A DNA stretch of 64,000 nucleotides from Vibrio rumoiensis (GTDB lineage: Bacteria > Pseudomonadota > Gammaproteobacteria > Enterobacterales > Vibrionaceae), in the NCBI RefSeq assembly GCF_002218045.2, contig NZ_AP018687.1, positions 62,001 through 126,000 of the forward strand, in the 5' to 3' direction. Under the pieces are notes generated by a model. The model was not told the DNA's origin, ran no database searches, and worked only from the letters and a program-made list of their open reading frames with translations. Positions within the stretch are counted from its first letter, which is position 1. Each line of letters opens with the position of its first letter. Made by a program: the position numbers and the translations under genes. Of this stretch, positions 8,261 through 16,199 are shown piece by piece.

Positions 8261-8305
8261 CTTTGTGGTTATAGGACGACTTTTAGGGTGCCTAGATTTG
8301 CTCGA

Positions 8306-8797
8306 TTAGGACAAATTTCGGTCCATCCACGCTGATTGGCGTAGCAGCGCGATGGCATCAGAAGGGGTAACTTTCCATGCGTTGGAAAGCTGGCGAACTG
8401 CGAAAACTGCAAGCTCCATCCGGTCGTCATCATTGATAAAATTCTGGAGCTGGTTGCCTCTCTCGCTGAGAATGATTGCAACACCGGCTTTGCCGTTGTT
8501 GTAAACCGCAAAGCTCTTGTTCTTCGAGTCACCGTGATATGAACCCTCAGCCTTGCTACGCAAGCCAAAGAGAACACAGCAAAACGCCGTCAGCTCGCCA
8601 CGAGTGAGTTGCACTGTGATCTTGCTTTTCCAGTCTGGGCTGGACCCCGACGCCCTGATCGGTGCAATCTCGATGCTGACAGTAGGATAATCACCTCTGG
8701 TTAGCGTGTGTTGCACATTAATGCCGGTACGTTTCGCCGGGTCTTTCTGCCAGTCTGAGAAAAATTTCAGGCTTTCGCCGTAGGATTGTTCTGTCAT
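8306..8797 (-). CDS. Unknown protein, last gene of the recombinase operon
   Basis: I do not recognise this 163-residue protein. It begins MTEQSYGESLKFFSDWQ, has no membrane segment or signal peptide, and has a beta-rich middle (TVSIEIAPIR, KITVQLTRGELTAF) followed by helices, so it is probably a soluble cytoplasmic protein. Its start overlaps the end of the DnaQ-type exonuclease gene by 4 bases (ATGA), which implies translational coupling and a shared role in DNA processing with the exonuclease and recombinase upstream. Confidence 0.75.
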   Translation of the reverse strand: MTEQSYGESLKFFSDWQKDPAKRTGINVQHTLTRGDYPTVSIEIAPIRASGSSPDWKSKITVQLTRGELTAFCCVLFGLRSKAEGSYHGDSKNKSFAVYNNGKAGVAIILSERGNQLQNFINDDDRMELAVFAVRQLSNAWKVTPSDAIALLRQSAWMDRNLS

Positions 8798-9663
8798 TCC
8801 AAATTACCTTTGCTTTGAAGCTCCTGGAGCTGAACCACGAGATTACGTTGGACTTTTGCTATCTCTGTCACCAGATCGGCGGTGGCAATGGCGTCGGTCG
8901 CTGCTGAATGGGCTCGACCTTTCCAAACCACGCCTGCTTGGTAGGTTGCATCCGCAAGCGAGATAGTGCCGTGCCGGTTGGTTGAACCAAAGGCATCAGA
9001 CGCCAGCGTCATCGCACACAGCAAATTTTTCTCTTCCCACCAAGGCATATGATCTCCAAATGCACCGGCAGTCTGCCTCAACAGCCTGCTATCGAAACTG
9101 GAGTTAAATATCACTACATGTCGGCCAGAGAGAAGCTGGGCAAGAGCTGGCGCAATTTGAGGCCACATAGGCTCATTCGTCAGATCCGCCTCGCTGATTC
9201 CATGAACATCCATTGCATGAGGGGAAATTTTCACGGTTGGCCGCAACCTGGTGTTCAGTAGAACATCGCCCCAGATGTCTGTGACAGCCAACTCTATCAC
9301 CTGGTCTCTTTCACCAAGGCCGGTCGTCTCAGTGTCGAGAACTATGGGCTCCAGGTTTACCCATGTTTCAGCCACAACCGATGCTTTTGCTAGGTTGCTA
9401 CGCATTCTTGCTTTGATAGATAGGATAAGCTGAGCCCTGATTTGTTTTTCTGAGGCCGGTGAACAGGCCCTGCTCTTCATTGGCTCGCAATCAGCAATAC
9501 GGAACACGCCAAATTGTCTGCCATACCCGTTTTTGTAGAACGAAACAGGCTCCACTCCGGGCTTGGGCTTCATCCTAAATTCATCCCTGAGCCGCCCCTT
9601 TGAAAAGCATCTATCGTCTTTTATGGCATCGGCTCTGGCGAGTTCGAGTTCTTCATCATTCAT
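8794..9663 (-). CDS. DnaQ-type (DEDDh) 3'-5' exonuclease
   Basis: The 289-residue protein has an N-terminal extension of about 100 residues and then a complete DEDDh exonuclease domain: Exo I IVLDTETTGLG, Exo II FNSSFDSRLLRQ and Exo III AHSAATDAIATADL, giving the four acidic residues and the histidine. Such domains remove nucleotides from 3' ends, as in DNA polymerase proofreading or RNase T. No polymerase domain is fused. It sits between a tyrosine recombinase and an unknown gene in a tightly packed operon, so a role in trimming DNA or RNA ends during plasmid recombination or maintenance is plausible. Confidence 0.85.
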   Translation of the reverse strand: MNDEELELARADAIKDDRCFSKGRLRDEFRMKPKPGVEPVSFYKNGYGRQFGVFRIADCEPMKSRACSPASEKQIRAQLILSIKARMRSNLAKASVVAETWVNLEPIVLDTETTGLGERDQVIELAVTDIWGDVLLNTRLRPTVKISPHAMDVHGISEADLTNEPMWPQIAPALAQLLSGRHVVIFNSSFDSRLLRQTAGAFGDHMPWWEEKNLLCAMTLASDAFGSTNRHGTISLADATYQAGVVWKGRAHSAATDAIATADLVTEIAKVQRNLVVQLQELQSKGNLE

Positions 9664-9667
9664 GTTG

Positions 9668-10684
9668 TTAATCCGCTAGATCGAGGCGTTGGCTTGCTCT
9701 CTTCAAACGTTCATCACCACGTCTGTCATATTTCTGGGTGGTGGCGATACTTGAGTGGCCCATAGCATCCTTCACGGTCACAATGTCCTCACCGTTATCC
9801 AGCATCGAGGAGGCAAAGGTACGCCGAAGATCGTGAGGGGCGAACTTTTCCAGACCTGTTTCGACTCTTCTGGTTTCCAGAATGTGGTAGATGGCCTGAT
9901 CAGACATCCTCTCTCCTGTCACATCATCAAATCGCCTTATCCTCGGGAAAAGAGGACCTTCATGCTCCCCCCGAACCTCTTCAACCCACTTCTCCAGTCT
10001 TTTCCATGCACCGCCAGGTACATAAGCAATTCTCTCTTTGTTGCCCTTGCCAAGCACCTTGAGAGCTCGGTCCTTATAAATCATGTCCACCATGTCCAAG
10101 GCGACAATTTCAGAACGACGTAAACCGCATCCGAGAAGAACCCCCAAAATAGCCGCGTCACGCACCCCCTTGGAGCTTAGGTCGCTTTCACATGTAAAAA
10201 AAAGACTGCGAATTTCATGGCGTTCAAGGGCTCTGCCCTTGGGTAGCCTGGACCCTTTCACAGAGCGCACTTGCTTAATGTGCTGGAAACTGTCCGTGTC
10301 TATTTGTTTCATCGTCCACGCTTCAAGAGCTACACCTTTCAGCGCTGCGAGATAGGTGTTGATGGTTGCCGGAGCTTTACCTGAATCGCTTAGCATTTCG
10401 AGCACGGCCAAAATGTGGTGCCTCCTCATTGAGCTCCATGCACAATCACGAAGGTTCTGAAACCCGATCATCTTGGCGACAATATTAAGGAATGAGCCCA
10501 TAGTCTGCCTACTTCGCTTTGAGCCAAGACTCAACAGATAGGCGATGGCAGGGTTGTCATGGATGTTCTGGAGAGAACTCGATGATGGCAGCAACTCACT
10601 ACGGACGCTTTGTTCTAACGGAACAGGGGCTCCTGTAAGTGGAATTGGCCCTTCTTTGTCGTTGTTCGTATTGTACAAAATCAC
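9668..10684 (-). CDS. Tyrosine recombinase (XerC/D-like integrase)
   Basis: The protein has 338 residues. The N-terminal SAM-like DNA-binding domain spans about residues 40-130, and the catalytic domain holds all expected residues: the first arginine in GCGLRRSEIVALD, lysine in VLGKGNKERIA, the H-x-x-R box HDLRRTFASSML, the second histidine in AMGHSSIATTQKYDR and the tyrosine nucleophile in that same stretch. It could resolve plasmid multimers or act on a mobile element. Its stop is 4 bases before the exonuclease gene and its start overlaps the phosphatase-like gene, so it is an operon member rather than a stand-alone integrase. No att site was recognised. Confidence 0.9.
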   Translation of the reverse strand: MILYNTNNDKEGPIPLTGAPVPLEQSVRSELLPSSSSLQNIHDNPAIAYLLSLGSKRSRQTMGSFLNIVAKMIGFQNLRDCAWSSMRRHHILAVLEMLSDSGKAPATINTYLAALKGVALEAWTMKQIDTDSFQHIKQVRSVKGSRLPKGRALERHEIRSLFFTCESDLSSKGVRDAAILGVLLGCGLRRSEIVALDMVDMIYKDRALKVLGKGNKERIAYVPGGAWKRLEKWVEEVRGEHEGPLFPRIRRFDDVTGERMSDQAIYHILETRRVETGLEKFAPHDLRRTFASSMLDNGEDIVTVKDAMGHSSIATTQKYDRRGDERLKRASQRLDLAD

Positions 10685-11217
10685 CTCCTAAGGCCGACCG
10701 CCACGAGAACCAAATCCCATATTTTGAGGTGGAGAGGGGTTTCCCTCTCAATATGTTGCGTTTCGTAGCTTTGTATCAGTGATTCATACTTGGTCGGAGC
10801 GCACAGCAATTCGTAAACTGTTCGATTGGGCTTGGTGATCGGCTTGTTCGGAGTGAAACCATGTTTGTTCTGTAGGTACAGCGCTACCGCTCCGCTTCTG
10901 GATTCACCGTAGTAGCAATGAACGAATATCTGATCGATACCGCTACCAACCAATCCATCTAGGAAGGTGGACAGCTTTTCAGCCTGGAACGAGTCGATGT
11001 AGGATGCGTAATTCATCCGGAACGCTGACTTCATCGTGTAGATGGTGTTCTCGGAATAGCCTCCGTCGTAGAAGCTGTCACGGTACAATAGCTCCCAGGC
11101 ACCAAGCGTAGCAGGGGACTTATCAGGGTCAGTTATGGAGATCATGGCCGCACCGGGAACCGGCTCCAGTCTTTCGGCCTCCGCTTGACTGATAAAAAAG
11201 ACTTTTTTGCTAAGCAT
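10681..11217 (-). CDS. Cysteine-phosphatase-like protein (HCX5R motif)
   Basis: The 178-residue protein carries VHCYYGESRSGAVALYL, a match to the protein-tyrosine/dual-specificity phosphatase loop HCxxGxSRS with nucleophile cysteine and phosphate-binding arginine. Proteins of this type encoded by phages and plasmids are predicted phosphatases of unknown substrate. The rest is not recognised. It overlaps both its neighbours (recombinase start, Cys-rich gene end), so it is translated as part of the same operon. Confidence 0.7.
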   Translation of the reverse strand: MLSKKVFFISQAEAERLEPVPGAAMISITDPDKSPATLGAWELLYRDSFYDGGYSENTIYTMKSAFRMNYASYIDSFQAEKLSTFLDGLVGSGIDQIFVHCYYGESRSGAVALYLQNKHGFTPNKPITKPNRTVYELLCAPTKYESLIQSYETQHIERETPLHLKIWDLVLVAVGLRR

Positions 11218-11497
11218 GTCCCATCATCTCCTTACAAGGATGCGTTGCGAGCAGCTCACGCACCTGACTTTGCCCCTCTTGAGTATCTACAGGAGCGGTC
11301 GTATACACACCTCCATGCCGCAAGTCCACAATACTGGTCCGACAGCAAGAACCTACGTTCTGAACTTTATTGTCCGAATCCAAACCCGCAAAAGTATGGC
11401 ACGGTCCAGGGAATGGTTTCCTGCAAATAGAGCAGCGCTCAAAGTTCTTATCGAGGATTCTCTTTAACACTTTTTCAAATTTGTTCTTATTTAACAT
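11210..11497 (-). CDS. Small cysteine-rich unknown protein
   Basis: The 95-residue protein has CSICRKPFPGPCH and GSCCRTS, which looks like a small zinc-binding module. Function unknown. It ends 8 bases into the phosphatase-like gene and follows the 106-residue gene by 18 bases, within the same operon. Confidence 0.65.
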   Translation of the reverse strand: MLNKNKFEKVLKRILDKNFERCSICRKPFPGPCHTFAGLDSDNKVQNVGSCCRTSIVDLRHGGVYTTAPVDTQEGQSQVRELLATHPCKEMMGHA

Positions 11498-11515
11498 CGA
11501 GTTCTCCGTACAGGG

Positions 11516-11836
11516 TTACTTGTCCAGCATCTTAGCCAAGGCGATCTGCTGGCCTTCGCTACAAGGAGAAAAACCGGCAAAAGTACCAGCATTAACCTTG
11601 AGCTCATCAAATCGTTCATAGGTGTCCCGGTAGTACACCTTACGTTTTCCAATTCCACCTTCGAGGTTTGCGGCCAACCAGGCGATTACCGCTTCCGCAT
11701 CGTTCGTAACTGATGCTCCCTGATCCAGATCGATAAGTACCAGGTGGGTGTCCGTCTGGAGCGCTACCTCGAAGGCTGCTCTTACATCAAAAATCACTGA
11801 TCTCGTTCCTCGTATAAAGTTGGCATTCTCCACCAC
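11516..11836 (-). CDS. Unknown protein, first gene of the recombinase operon
   Basis: The 106-residue protein starts at a GTG (11836) and has no recognised domain; a later start is possible. It begins MVENANFIRGTRSVIFDVRA. It is the promoter-proximal gene of the six-gene operon that ends at 8306, and its start lies about 80 bases from a perfect palindrome shared with the divergent gene at 12058. Confidence 0.6.
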   Translation of the reverse strand: MVENANFIRGTRSVIFDVRAAFEVALQTDTHLVLIDLDQGASVTNDAEAVIAWLAANLEGGIGKRKVYYRDTYERFDELKVNAGTFAGFSPCSEGQQIALAKMLDK

Positions 11837-11914
11837 CTATCCTATTTCAAAAACTCTACTTTTTCAAAGAAACATTTTAATAAGTAGAACAACAATAGAG
11901 AAAATTCAATTTAT

Positions 11915-11941
11915 TTACCGTAATTATGATAATTACGGTAA
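11915..11941. promoter_or_regulatory. Perfect 27-bp palindromic operator between divergent genes
   Basis: TTACCGTAATTAT, a single G, then ATAATTACGGTAA: two 13-bp arms with a one-base centre. It lies between the operon starting at 11836 and the plus-strand gene at 12058, 9 bases upstream of that gene's -35 box. The symmetry is that of a dimeric repressor site; no regulator gene is recognised next to it. Confidence 0.75.
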
Positions 11942-11950
11942 TACGATAAT

Positions 11951-11978
11951 TTTACAGATTTAAACGGAATGGTATAAG
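11951..11978 (+). promoter_or_regulatory. Sigma-70 promoter for the gene at 12058
   Basis: TTTACA (11951-11956) and TATAAG (11973-11978) with a 16-bp spacer. Transcription would start near 11986, which argues for the ATG at 12058 or the TTG at 11998 as start codon. Confidence 0.6.
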
Positions 11979-12057
11979 ATGTTGCGTTGGAACATACTTG
12001 CTGAAAAAACGCTTAACAACGATAGTGAACACATCATGTGCAGGTGCGAGAAATAAT

Positions 12058-12660
12058 ATGTATAAGAGCCTTGAAGATCTGATGGCCGGTATTTACGAGA
12101 TGGCCGCGCCAGGCGGCGTAATCTATAACGAAGTTTCCAAGTTCCTTGCGGCCAATCAGGTTAAGCCGGAAGAAATAAACTCAGGAATTTGGTTTTTCCT
12201 TTGGCTTAAATCAGCCCCAATAAAAGCAAAACCCATTCAAAAGAAGATCCCGGGGTTTGGTGTTGTTCTCAATATTCCGACGCATGGCGGAATGCTCAAT
12301 GAAGCGATTACTAGCCTCATTGAAAAGGAGTGCCGACAAATACAACTGGCTGAGGAACATGAAAGCCTTGAGGATTGGGTTGAATCGGTATCAGCTGATC
12401 GAGATGACGGAGAGGAAAATGAAGCTGCGGCAAATATCGTGGACCTGCTTAATGGGTGTCACGACCTACTGGATACAGCAATAATCAATTACCTTTTTAA
12501 AGTGGGAAAAATCAACGAGCAAGAGATTTTGTCGCTTATCTATTATGGAGAGCTATGTGACCACTCTCTTGTCGGTACGCCTTTTTCAACGTTACATATC
12601 CCGAGTGAAAATAACGTCCACGAACGTAACATCATCCCCATTAAAAAAGGAGCCAGTTAG
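12058..12660 (+). CDS. Unknown soluble protein divergent from the recombinase operon
   Basis: From the ATG at 12058 the protein has 200 residues (220 if the TTG at 11998 is used). It begins MYKSLEDLMAGIYEMAAPGG and is mostly helical and acidic in the middle, without recognised motifs. Upstream are a promoter and the 27-bp palindrome; the stop codon lies inside a strong terminator, so it is a single-gene unit. Its control from the palindrome suggests that it is linked to the recombinase operon, but the function is unknown. Confidence 0.65.
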   Translation: MYKSLEDLMAGIYEMAAPGGVIYNEVSKFLAANQVKPEEINSGIWFFLWLKSAPIKAKPIQKKIPGFGVVLNIPTHGGMLNEAITSLIEKECRQIQLAEEHESLEDWVESVSADRDDGEENEAAANIVDLLNGCHDLLDTAIINYLFKVGKINEQEILSLIYYGELCDHSLVGTPFSTLHIPSENNVHERNIIPIKKGAS

Positions 12661-12671
12661 GCTCCTTTTTA
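12643..12671. terminator. Terminator between convergent genes
   Basis: AAAAAAGGAGCC, loop AGTTA, GGCTCCTTTTT. The loop holds the TAG stop of the gene at 12058. The A run and T run make it work on both strands. Confidence 0.9.
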
Positions 12672-12675
12672 TTAT

Positions 12676-13128
12676 TCAAGGTTTGCTCTGCGAAACCACC
12701 TCATCCCACGTATGCAAGACCTTCGATAGGTGCTGATGCTTTCGGGTGAAGTCTTTATCATCCAGGAGCGCTTTAAATGGCGCGTTCAGGTCACTACATG
12801 TGACGTTCTTGCCGATCACAGACAGGGTATCCTTGAGTGATCCACCAGCAGCATCCAGCCCCATTATATCGACGGTCTCACTACTCACCATTGCCTGGAC
12901 AACATTGGTGAATGCCTTTGAGTTGAGCTGCTCAACGCTCAGGGCTGTATTGCATTTCTGCTCAACCGCTTGCTTGTACTGAATGGTGTACTTTGCAGTG
13001 ATAGGTGACATGGTGTTCATCGCAAGTATGTATGCGTCCACCTCACTGGCCGGTAATGTCGCGGCGTGGACTGACGAACCAGATGCGGCTACGGCCATTA
13101 TCAAAGCTATTACCTTCATATTTTTCAT
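12676..13128 (-). CDS. Secreted or periplasmic unknown protein
   Basis: The 150-residue protein has a clear signal peptide (MKNMKVIALIMAVAASGSS, cleavage probably after VHA). The mature part is helical with two cysteines (EQKCNTAL, NVTCSDLN) that could form a disulfide. Not recognised. It lies at the far end of the Rhs/immunity region and an activator-type box is found 123 bases upstream of its start, so it may belong to the conjugation regulon. Confidence 0.75.
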   Translation of the reverse strand: MKNMKVIALIMAVAASGSSVHAATLPASEVDAYILAMNTMSPITAKYTIQYKQAVEQKCNTALSVEQLNSKAFTNVVQAMVSSETVDIMGLDAAGGSLKDTLSVIGKNVTCSDLNAPFKALLDDKDFTRKHQHLSKVLHTWDEVVSQSKP

Positions 13129-13250
13129 TGTTTTGAAATCCCCCTTTTCAAGATCGAGCGACAGCCCTACTGTACCAAGAATAACTCATTAATTTTTCAC
13201 TAGGAATCTCATTTATCACTTTGATTATTAAGAAAGCACTCGTCTCAAGT

Positions 13251-13267
13251 TGCCCTTTTGGGGCGCA
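13251..13267 (-). promoter_or_regulatory. FlhDC/AcaCD-type activator box
   Basis: Minus strand TGCGCCCCAAAAGGGCA. It is nearly the same as the boxes at 32344, 44098 and 57849. The form resembles what I recall of the AcaCD/SetCD operator of IncA/C plasmids and SXT elements. It points at the secreted protein gene. Confidence 0.55.
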
Positions 13268-13287
13268 TAAAGGAACGAAAGAAGCAA

Positions 13288-13303
13288 CTTTCACATGTGA
13301 AAG
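13288..13303. promoter_or_regulatory. 16-bp palindrome CTTTCACATGTGAAAG, copy 1
   Basis: A perfect palindrome found three times in the window (also 39615-39630 and 54473-54488). This copy is upstream of the secreted protein gene, 20 bases from the activator box. Function unknown. Confidence 0.6.
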
Positions 13304-13307
13304 ATAG

Positions 13308-13386
13308 GGATGCTGGCCTTACCGAACGGGCTGTAGTTCGCCTTCCAAACCACTTGGCCGCTGGCGTTGGCAATACCAACGCCAGA
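13308..13386 (-). pseudogene. rhs scar with palindromic start
   Basis: The minus strand encodes NASGQVVWKANYSPFGKASI, the conserved segment just before the variable tip of the intact Rhs protein (there ASGQVVWKASYSPFGKASI). It is preceded by CTGGCGTTGG-5 bases-CCAACGCCAG. Short remains of an rhs gene between immunity genes show past replacement of toxin tips. Confidence 0.8.
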
Positions 13387-13401
13387 AACGTTCGCGTAGA
13401 C

Positions 13402-13641
13402 CTATTTTCCACCTCCACCCCTAAATTCATTGATTTTCTTTTCTGTTCGAATCGTCTGAAAAACACCATAAGCACCGATAAAGACTCCAAAACCTCCCCA
13501 TACAGCCATCATCATCACAAATACAAACATGGAATCATTTCCATTTATTAGCCTGTACGCTACATAGGAAAGGAGTCCAAATACACCACCCAAAGCTGGC
13601 AGGCAGATCAAATATGCCGCAATTGCTTTATTTCTAGTCAT
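13402..13641 (-). CDS. Two-helix membrane protein, probable orphan Rhs immunity
   Basis: The 79-residue protein has two membrane segments (IAAYLICLPALGGVFGLL and SMFVFVMMMAVWGGFGVFIG) and a basic C-terminus. It is a clear relative of the 80-residue protein at 17573 (shared layout and VWGGxGVFxGxYG). Its size and topology recall the small membrane immunity protein of the pore-forming Rhs toxin Tse5. It lies between rhs scars, so it is probably an orphan immunity gene against a membrane-acting tip. Confidence 0.7.
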   Translation of the reverse strand: MTRNKAIAAYLICLPALGGVFGLLSYVAYRLINGNDSMFVFVMMMAVWGGFGVFIGAYGVFQTIRTEKKINEFRGGGGK

Positions 13642-13644
13642 TAC

Positions 13645-13890
13645 TCACCGCCGTTTACTGTGGCAGAACTCGATTAAGGACATAGTTGAACCTATCACAC
13701 CAATCACGGCACCTATCGCCAAAAAAACCCAAAACACCATTTCATTTTGCTGGTTCGTTTGATGCAATCCTAAAATCAATGCCAATTTTTGACCGCCATA
13801 GCCCACAACCCACCCTATCAACACAGATCCAAATAAGAACGGGAAGTAAATAGTTCCCAAAAACCACATCCAACGTTTATAAGTTTTCAT
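13645..13890 (-). CDS. Small membrane protein, probable orphan Rhs immunity
   Basis: From the ATG at 13890 (MKTYKRWMWFLGTIYFPF) the protein has 81 residues and two strong membrane segments (about residues 8-30 and 50-70). An rhs scar precedes it directly, in the place where an rhs tip would end. It is not recognised as a known immunity family; the role is inferred from position and membrane topology. Confidence 0.65.
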   Translation of the reverse strand: MKTYKRWMWFLGTIYFPFLFGSVLIGWVVGYGGQKLALILGLHQTNQQNEMVFWVFLAIGAVIGVIGSTMSLIEFCHSKRR

Positions 13891-13895
13891 CAAAA

Positions 13896-13950
13896 TCGCC
13901 TTCCAAACCTTTTGGCTGCTGGCGTTGAAATGCCCAACGCCAGCAGGGTT
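13896..13950 (-). pseudogene. rhs scar
   Basis: The minus strand encodes NASSQKVWKAI, a degraded form of the Rhs ASGQVVWKA segment, and starts with GCTGGCGTTG-n-CAACGCCAGC as in the scar at 13308. It fuses straight into the start of the next immunity-type gene. Confidence 0.7.
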
Positions 13951-13953
13951 CAC

Positions 13954-14220
13954 TTACTTAAAATGTTCAGGAATCATCTTGATTTGTTCTTCCGCATCCC
14001 AATTTTTGGGTTTATCACTAGGCTCTAACCATTCGCATCCACTAGAGAGCCAGCCGCCTCTTAGAGCTCGTACATTTTCGAGCGTGGTATCGCCATAACC
14101 GAACTCCACTCCACAGCATGAACATATTTCGTATGTAGGTGTTTTATCATCTTCGCCCCAAGGTGGATCTTCGTGGAAAAGACCGCATACTCTACAGTGA
14201 TGTTTAATTTTACTGGTCAT
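13954..14220 (-). CDS. Cysteine-rich CPCC-like protein, probable orphan immunity
   Basis: The 88-residue protein has CRVCGLFHEDPPWG and EICSCCGVEFGYGD, two cysteine pairs as in CPCC-type small proteins that occur as immunity partners in polymorphic toxin loci. It is the same length and layout as the gene at 15380 (CPCCGFRTFD, EICPVCYWEDD), so the two are paralogues. Upstream frame contains an rhs scar, not part of the gene. Start chosen at MTSKIKHHCR. Confidence 0.7.
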   Translation of the reverse strand: MTSKIKHHCRVCGLFHEDPPWGEDDKTPTYEICSCCGVEFGYGDTTLENVRALRGGWLSSGCEWLEPSDKPKNWDAEEQIKMIPEHFK

Positions 14221-14262
14221 AGAAATACTCCAATGGTGTTTTGTATTTGTTGGGCTCACATT

Positions 14263-14369
14263 TACCTTGGAGAACCGCAGGTTGAAGGTTGGCCCCTGGG
14301 TGGTGATGCTTGCTTTGCCAAAGGGGCTGTAGCTCACCTTCCAAACCACTTGGCCGCTGGCATCGGCGT
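14263..14369 (-). pseudogene. rhs scar (longest Rhs core match)
   Basis: Encodes DASGQVVWKVSYSPFGKASI followed by TTQGPTFNLRF, matching the intact Rhs protein almost exactly before breaking off. It shows that the immunity genes here came from tips attached to this same rhs gene or a close copy. Confidence 0.85.
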
Positions 14370-14377
14370 CTATATGT

Positions 14378-14656
14378 TTATCGTTGTGTGGCTTTCAGCC
14401 AAACGCTCTCAAATTCATCTTTTGTGGTTGCCTCTATTTGAAATTGAGGGTCGCATGATATTTCAACTTCCATAGGGATTTCGTTTTCAGACAAACGTGT
14501 CGTTCCTTTCGTCTTTTTATCAGAGGCATATCCATACTCTCCGTTCGGAAAGACTTCGACCTTCCTTTTCTCAAAACGATGATCATCCAACTCGCTGTAC
14601 ATGAGCGCAGGTTCATCATGGAAAGTGTGTACCCATCTCACCTTTAAATATTTCAT
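14378..14656 (-). CDS. Probable orphan immunity protein (DUF6881-like)
   Basis: The 92-residue protein MKYLKVRWVHTFHDEPALMY has the look of the DUF6881 group of small immunity-type proteins (LKVxWxH ... DEPxLxYSELDxxRxExRKVE), recalled from memory. Soluble, mixed alpha/beta. It lies in the rhs scar array and follows the 202-residue gene. Confidence 0.65.
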   Translation of the reverse strand: MKYLKVRWVHTFHDEPALMYSELDDHRFEKRKVEVFPNGEYGYASDKKTKGTTRLSENEIPMEVEISCDPQFQIEATTKDEFESVWLKATQR

Positions 14657-14689
14657 AGCTAATTTCTCCCTCCACCAAAATGAAGCCCC

Positions 14690-15298
14690 CTATAGAGTGA
14701 GATCATGACCTCTGTGCTTAATAGGCTTATCCTGAACCTTTTGCACTTTGATGCCCATCTTTCCTCGAACATGATTAATAGCAATGTCTAGCCAAGAGCT
14801 ATCCAGAGTAAGAGTTGTGGTTATAACACCTCGCTCATTTACGCCATAAAGGCAGGCATTACTAGAAACTAATATACTTTTCTTTCCTGACGCCTCACCA
14901 TTTAGCTTGTGCTTTATCAGCCTTAAAATATACCGGGACATTGTTTCTTCATCGACGGCAGCTTCAAGCATATTTTTTAGTGAGGAAGGACGGCTCGAAA
15001 AATAGTTTTGGGCCACCAAGATAGCACCTTCTCCTTGTTGTGATCCCGCCACGATAAAGTGGTGAGAATCATCTCCTTCAAGTTCCGCTTTTGCTTCTTT
15101 GTAATCTCTAAATTTGATCTGCTCTGTTCTCCATAGCGACAGATCCCTCTTGAACTCAATAAGGATCAACTTATTTCTGTGACTCATCATTGCATCACCC
15201 ATTACTTCATGATTTCCATCAAATGGGGTTATCATATTGCCGTCCAATAGACATGACCGCACAAAAGCGTATTCAACTGTTTTTTCCCACCAAATCAC
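14690..15298 (-). CDS. Unknown protein with possible PD-(D/E)xK nuclease core
   Basis: The 202-residue protein starts at a GTG (15298). The stretch GDAMMSHRNKLILIEFKRDL has the D ... ExK pattern of the PD-(D/E)xK nuclease fold, but other core elements are not clear. It could be a toxin remnant, an immunity protein or an accessory nuclease. No membrane segments. It is flanked by immunity-type genes in the rhs array. Confidence 0.5.
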   Translation of the reverse strand: MIWWEKTVEYAFVRSCLLDGNMITPFDGNHEVMGDAMMSHRNKLILIEFKRDLSLWRTEQIKFRDYKEAKAELEGDDSHHFIVAGSQQGEGAILVAQNYFSSRPSSLKNMLEAAVDEETMSRYILRLIKHKLNGEASGKKSILVSSNACLYGVNERGVITTTLTLDSSWLDIAINHVRGKMGIKVQKVQDKPIKHRGHDLTL

Positions 15299-15379
15299 CT
15301 GGGTTCCTCCATGCTCATTTTTCTTGGTTATTTCCTTGCGTCTCTCTCATGTGTCGTTCAATTCCTTTTGCGAGCAACA

Positions 15380-15646
15380 CTAAGGGATTTCATTATCCAA
15401 AGGCTCTCTAGTTAATTTCACGAGCTCATTTTTTATGGCACCAATTTCCCTATAGTTTTTCTTAGCCTGGCTAAGGCTGATACCATTTGCACCACCCTCA
15501 TAATTTGGGTCTACCTCTTGATTAAGATCATCCTCCCAGTAGCACACAGGGCATATTTCGTAGTTACCGCGAGAACTATCATCGAAAGTGCGAAACCCAC
15601 AGCACGGACATAAATCACCATTTTCCTTTTGAACAATGAGAACCAT
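15380..15646 (-). CDS. CPCC-family cysteine-rich immunity-type protein
   Basis: The 88-residue protein contains LCPCCGFRTFDDSSRGNYE and ICPVCYWEDDLNQEVDPNYE, the pattern of CPCC domains. The gene follows the tail of a lost toxin tip (ending NGGCGCE) by a few bases, the usual tip-immunity arrangement. Start taken at MVLIVQKENG; a GTG 12 bases upstream is possible. Confidence 0.75.
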   Translation of the reverse strand: MVLIVQKENGDLCPCCGFRTFDDSSRGNYEICPVCYWEDDLNQEVDPNYEGGANGISLSQAKKNYREIGAIKNELVKLTREPLDNEIP

Positions 15647-15649
15647 GTT

Positions 15650-15690
15650 ATTCACTTCACTCACAACCACACCCTCCATTGGTAGCAATT
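15650..15690 (-). pseudogene. Tail of a lost Rhs toxin tip
   Basis: A short frame IATNGGCGCE ends at a TGA shortly before the CPCC gene. Its tail resembles NGGCNCGN of the larger orphan tip at 16200, so both come from related tips. Confidence 0.5.
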
Positions 15691-15722
15691 TATCCAACTG
15701 CTCTCAACGCTGCCTTTCCAGA

Positions 15723-16196
15723 TCACTCCTCATCATTAAACATGGTTGTGATTTTTTTTACTTGGCATCCCCCTCTCAGATTTATTTCGAGGAAGTCACC
15801 AATTGCACCAATGCTTTCCCGAGTTTCTTTTCCGAAGAGGTTCATATCTTGCGAGAACTTAATATAAAGTAAGTAGCCTTTGTAAAACTCTATTCTTGCC
15901 GTAAATTTTCTTCCCCCTAAAACCCCCTCTATTTTGGCGACAATCTCTTTATCTGGAAATAAAGCAATATTCTTCGGCCAGCATTGCTTCATTTCATCGT
16001 TTATGTCGAAAAATGCTGTCACTTTTCCACCATGCCATCTTTGGACTTTGCACAACAACTTAATTTGACAGTCAAGTTTATTCTTCTGATCTTCATTTAG
16101 AGCATCTCGAAACGCCCTCAACACTACGACTTCATATTCACGTAGCTTCTTATCTCCACCATATATCAGCTTATCTATCAAATTCTTAATTACCAC
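15723..16196 (-). CDS. Probable immunity protein of the orphan tip at 16200
   Basis: The 157-residue protein starts at a GTG (16196) overlapping the stop of an orphan toxin tip, which marks it as the cognate immunity gene of that tip. It begins MVIKNLIDKLIYGGDKKLRE and appears soluble, with a beta-rich second half (KFTARIEFYKGYLLYIKFSQ). No family recognised. Confidence 0.7.
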   Translation of the reverse strand: MVIKNLIDKLIYGGDKKLREYEVVVLRAFRDALNEDQKNKLDCQIKLLCKVQRWHGGKVTAFFDINDEMKQCWPKNIALFPDKEIVAKIEGVLGGRKFTARIEFYKGYLLYIKFSQDMNLFGKETRESIGAIGDFLEINLRGGCQVKKITTMFNDEE

Positions 16197-16199
16197 AAT

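Noticed and set aside
9668..10684. Tyrosine recombinase as the integrase of an ICE with att sites
   Set aside because: The gene is in the middle of a coupled operon and no tRNA or direct repeat att pair was found nearby. A plasmid role is more likely, but the integrative option is not excluded by this window.
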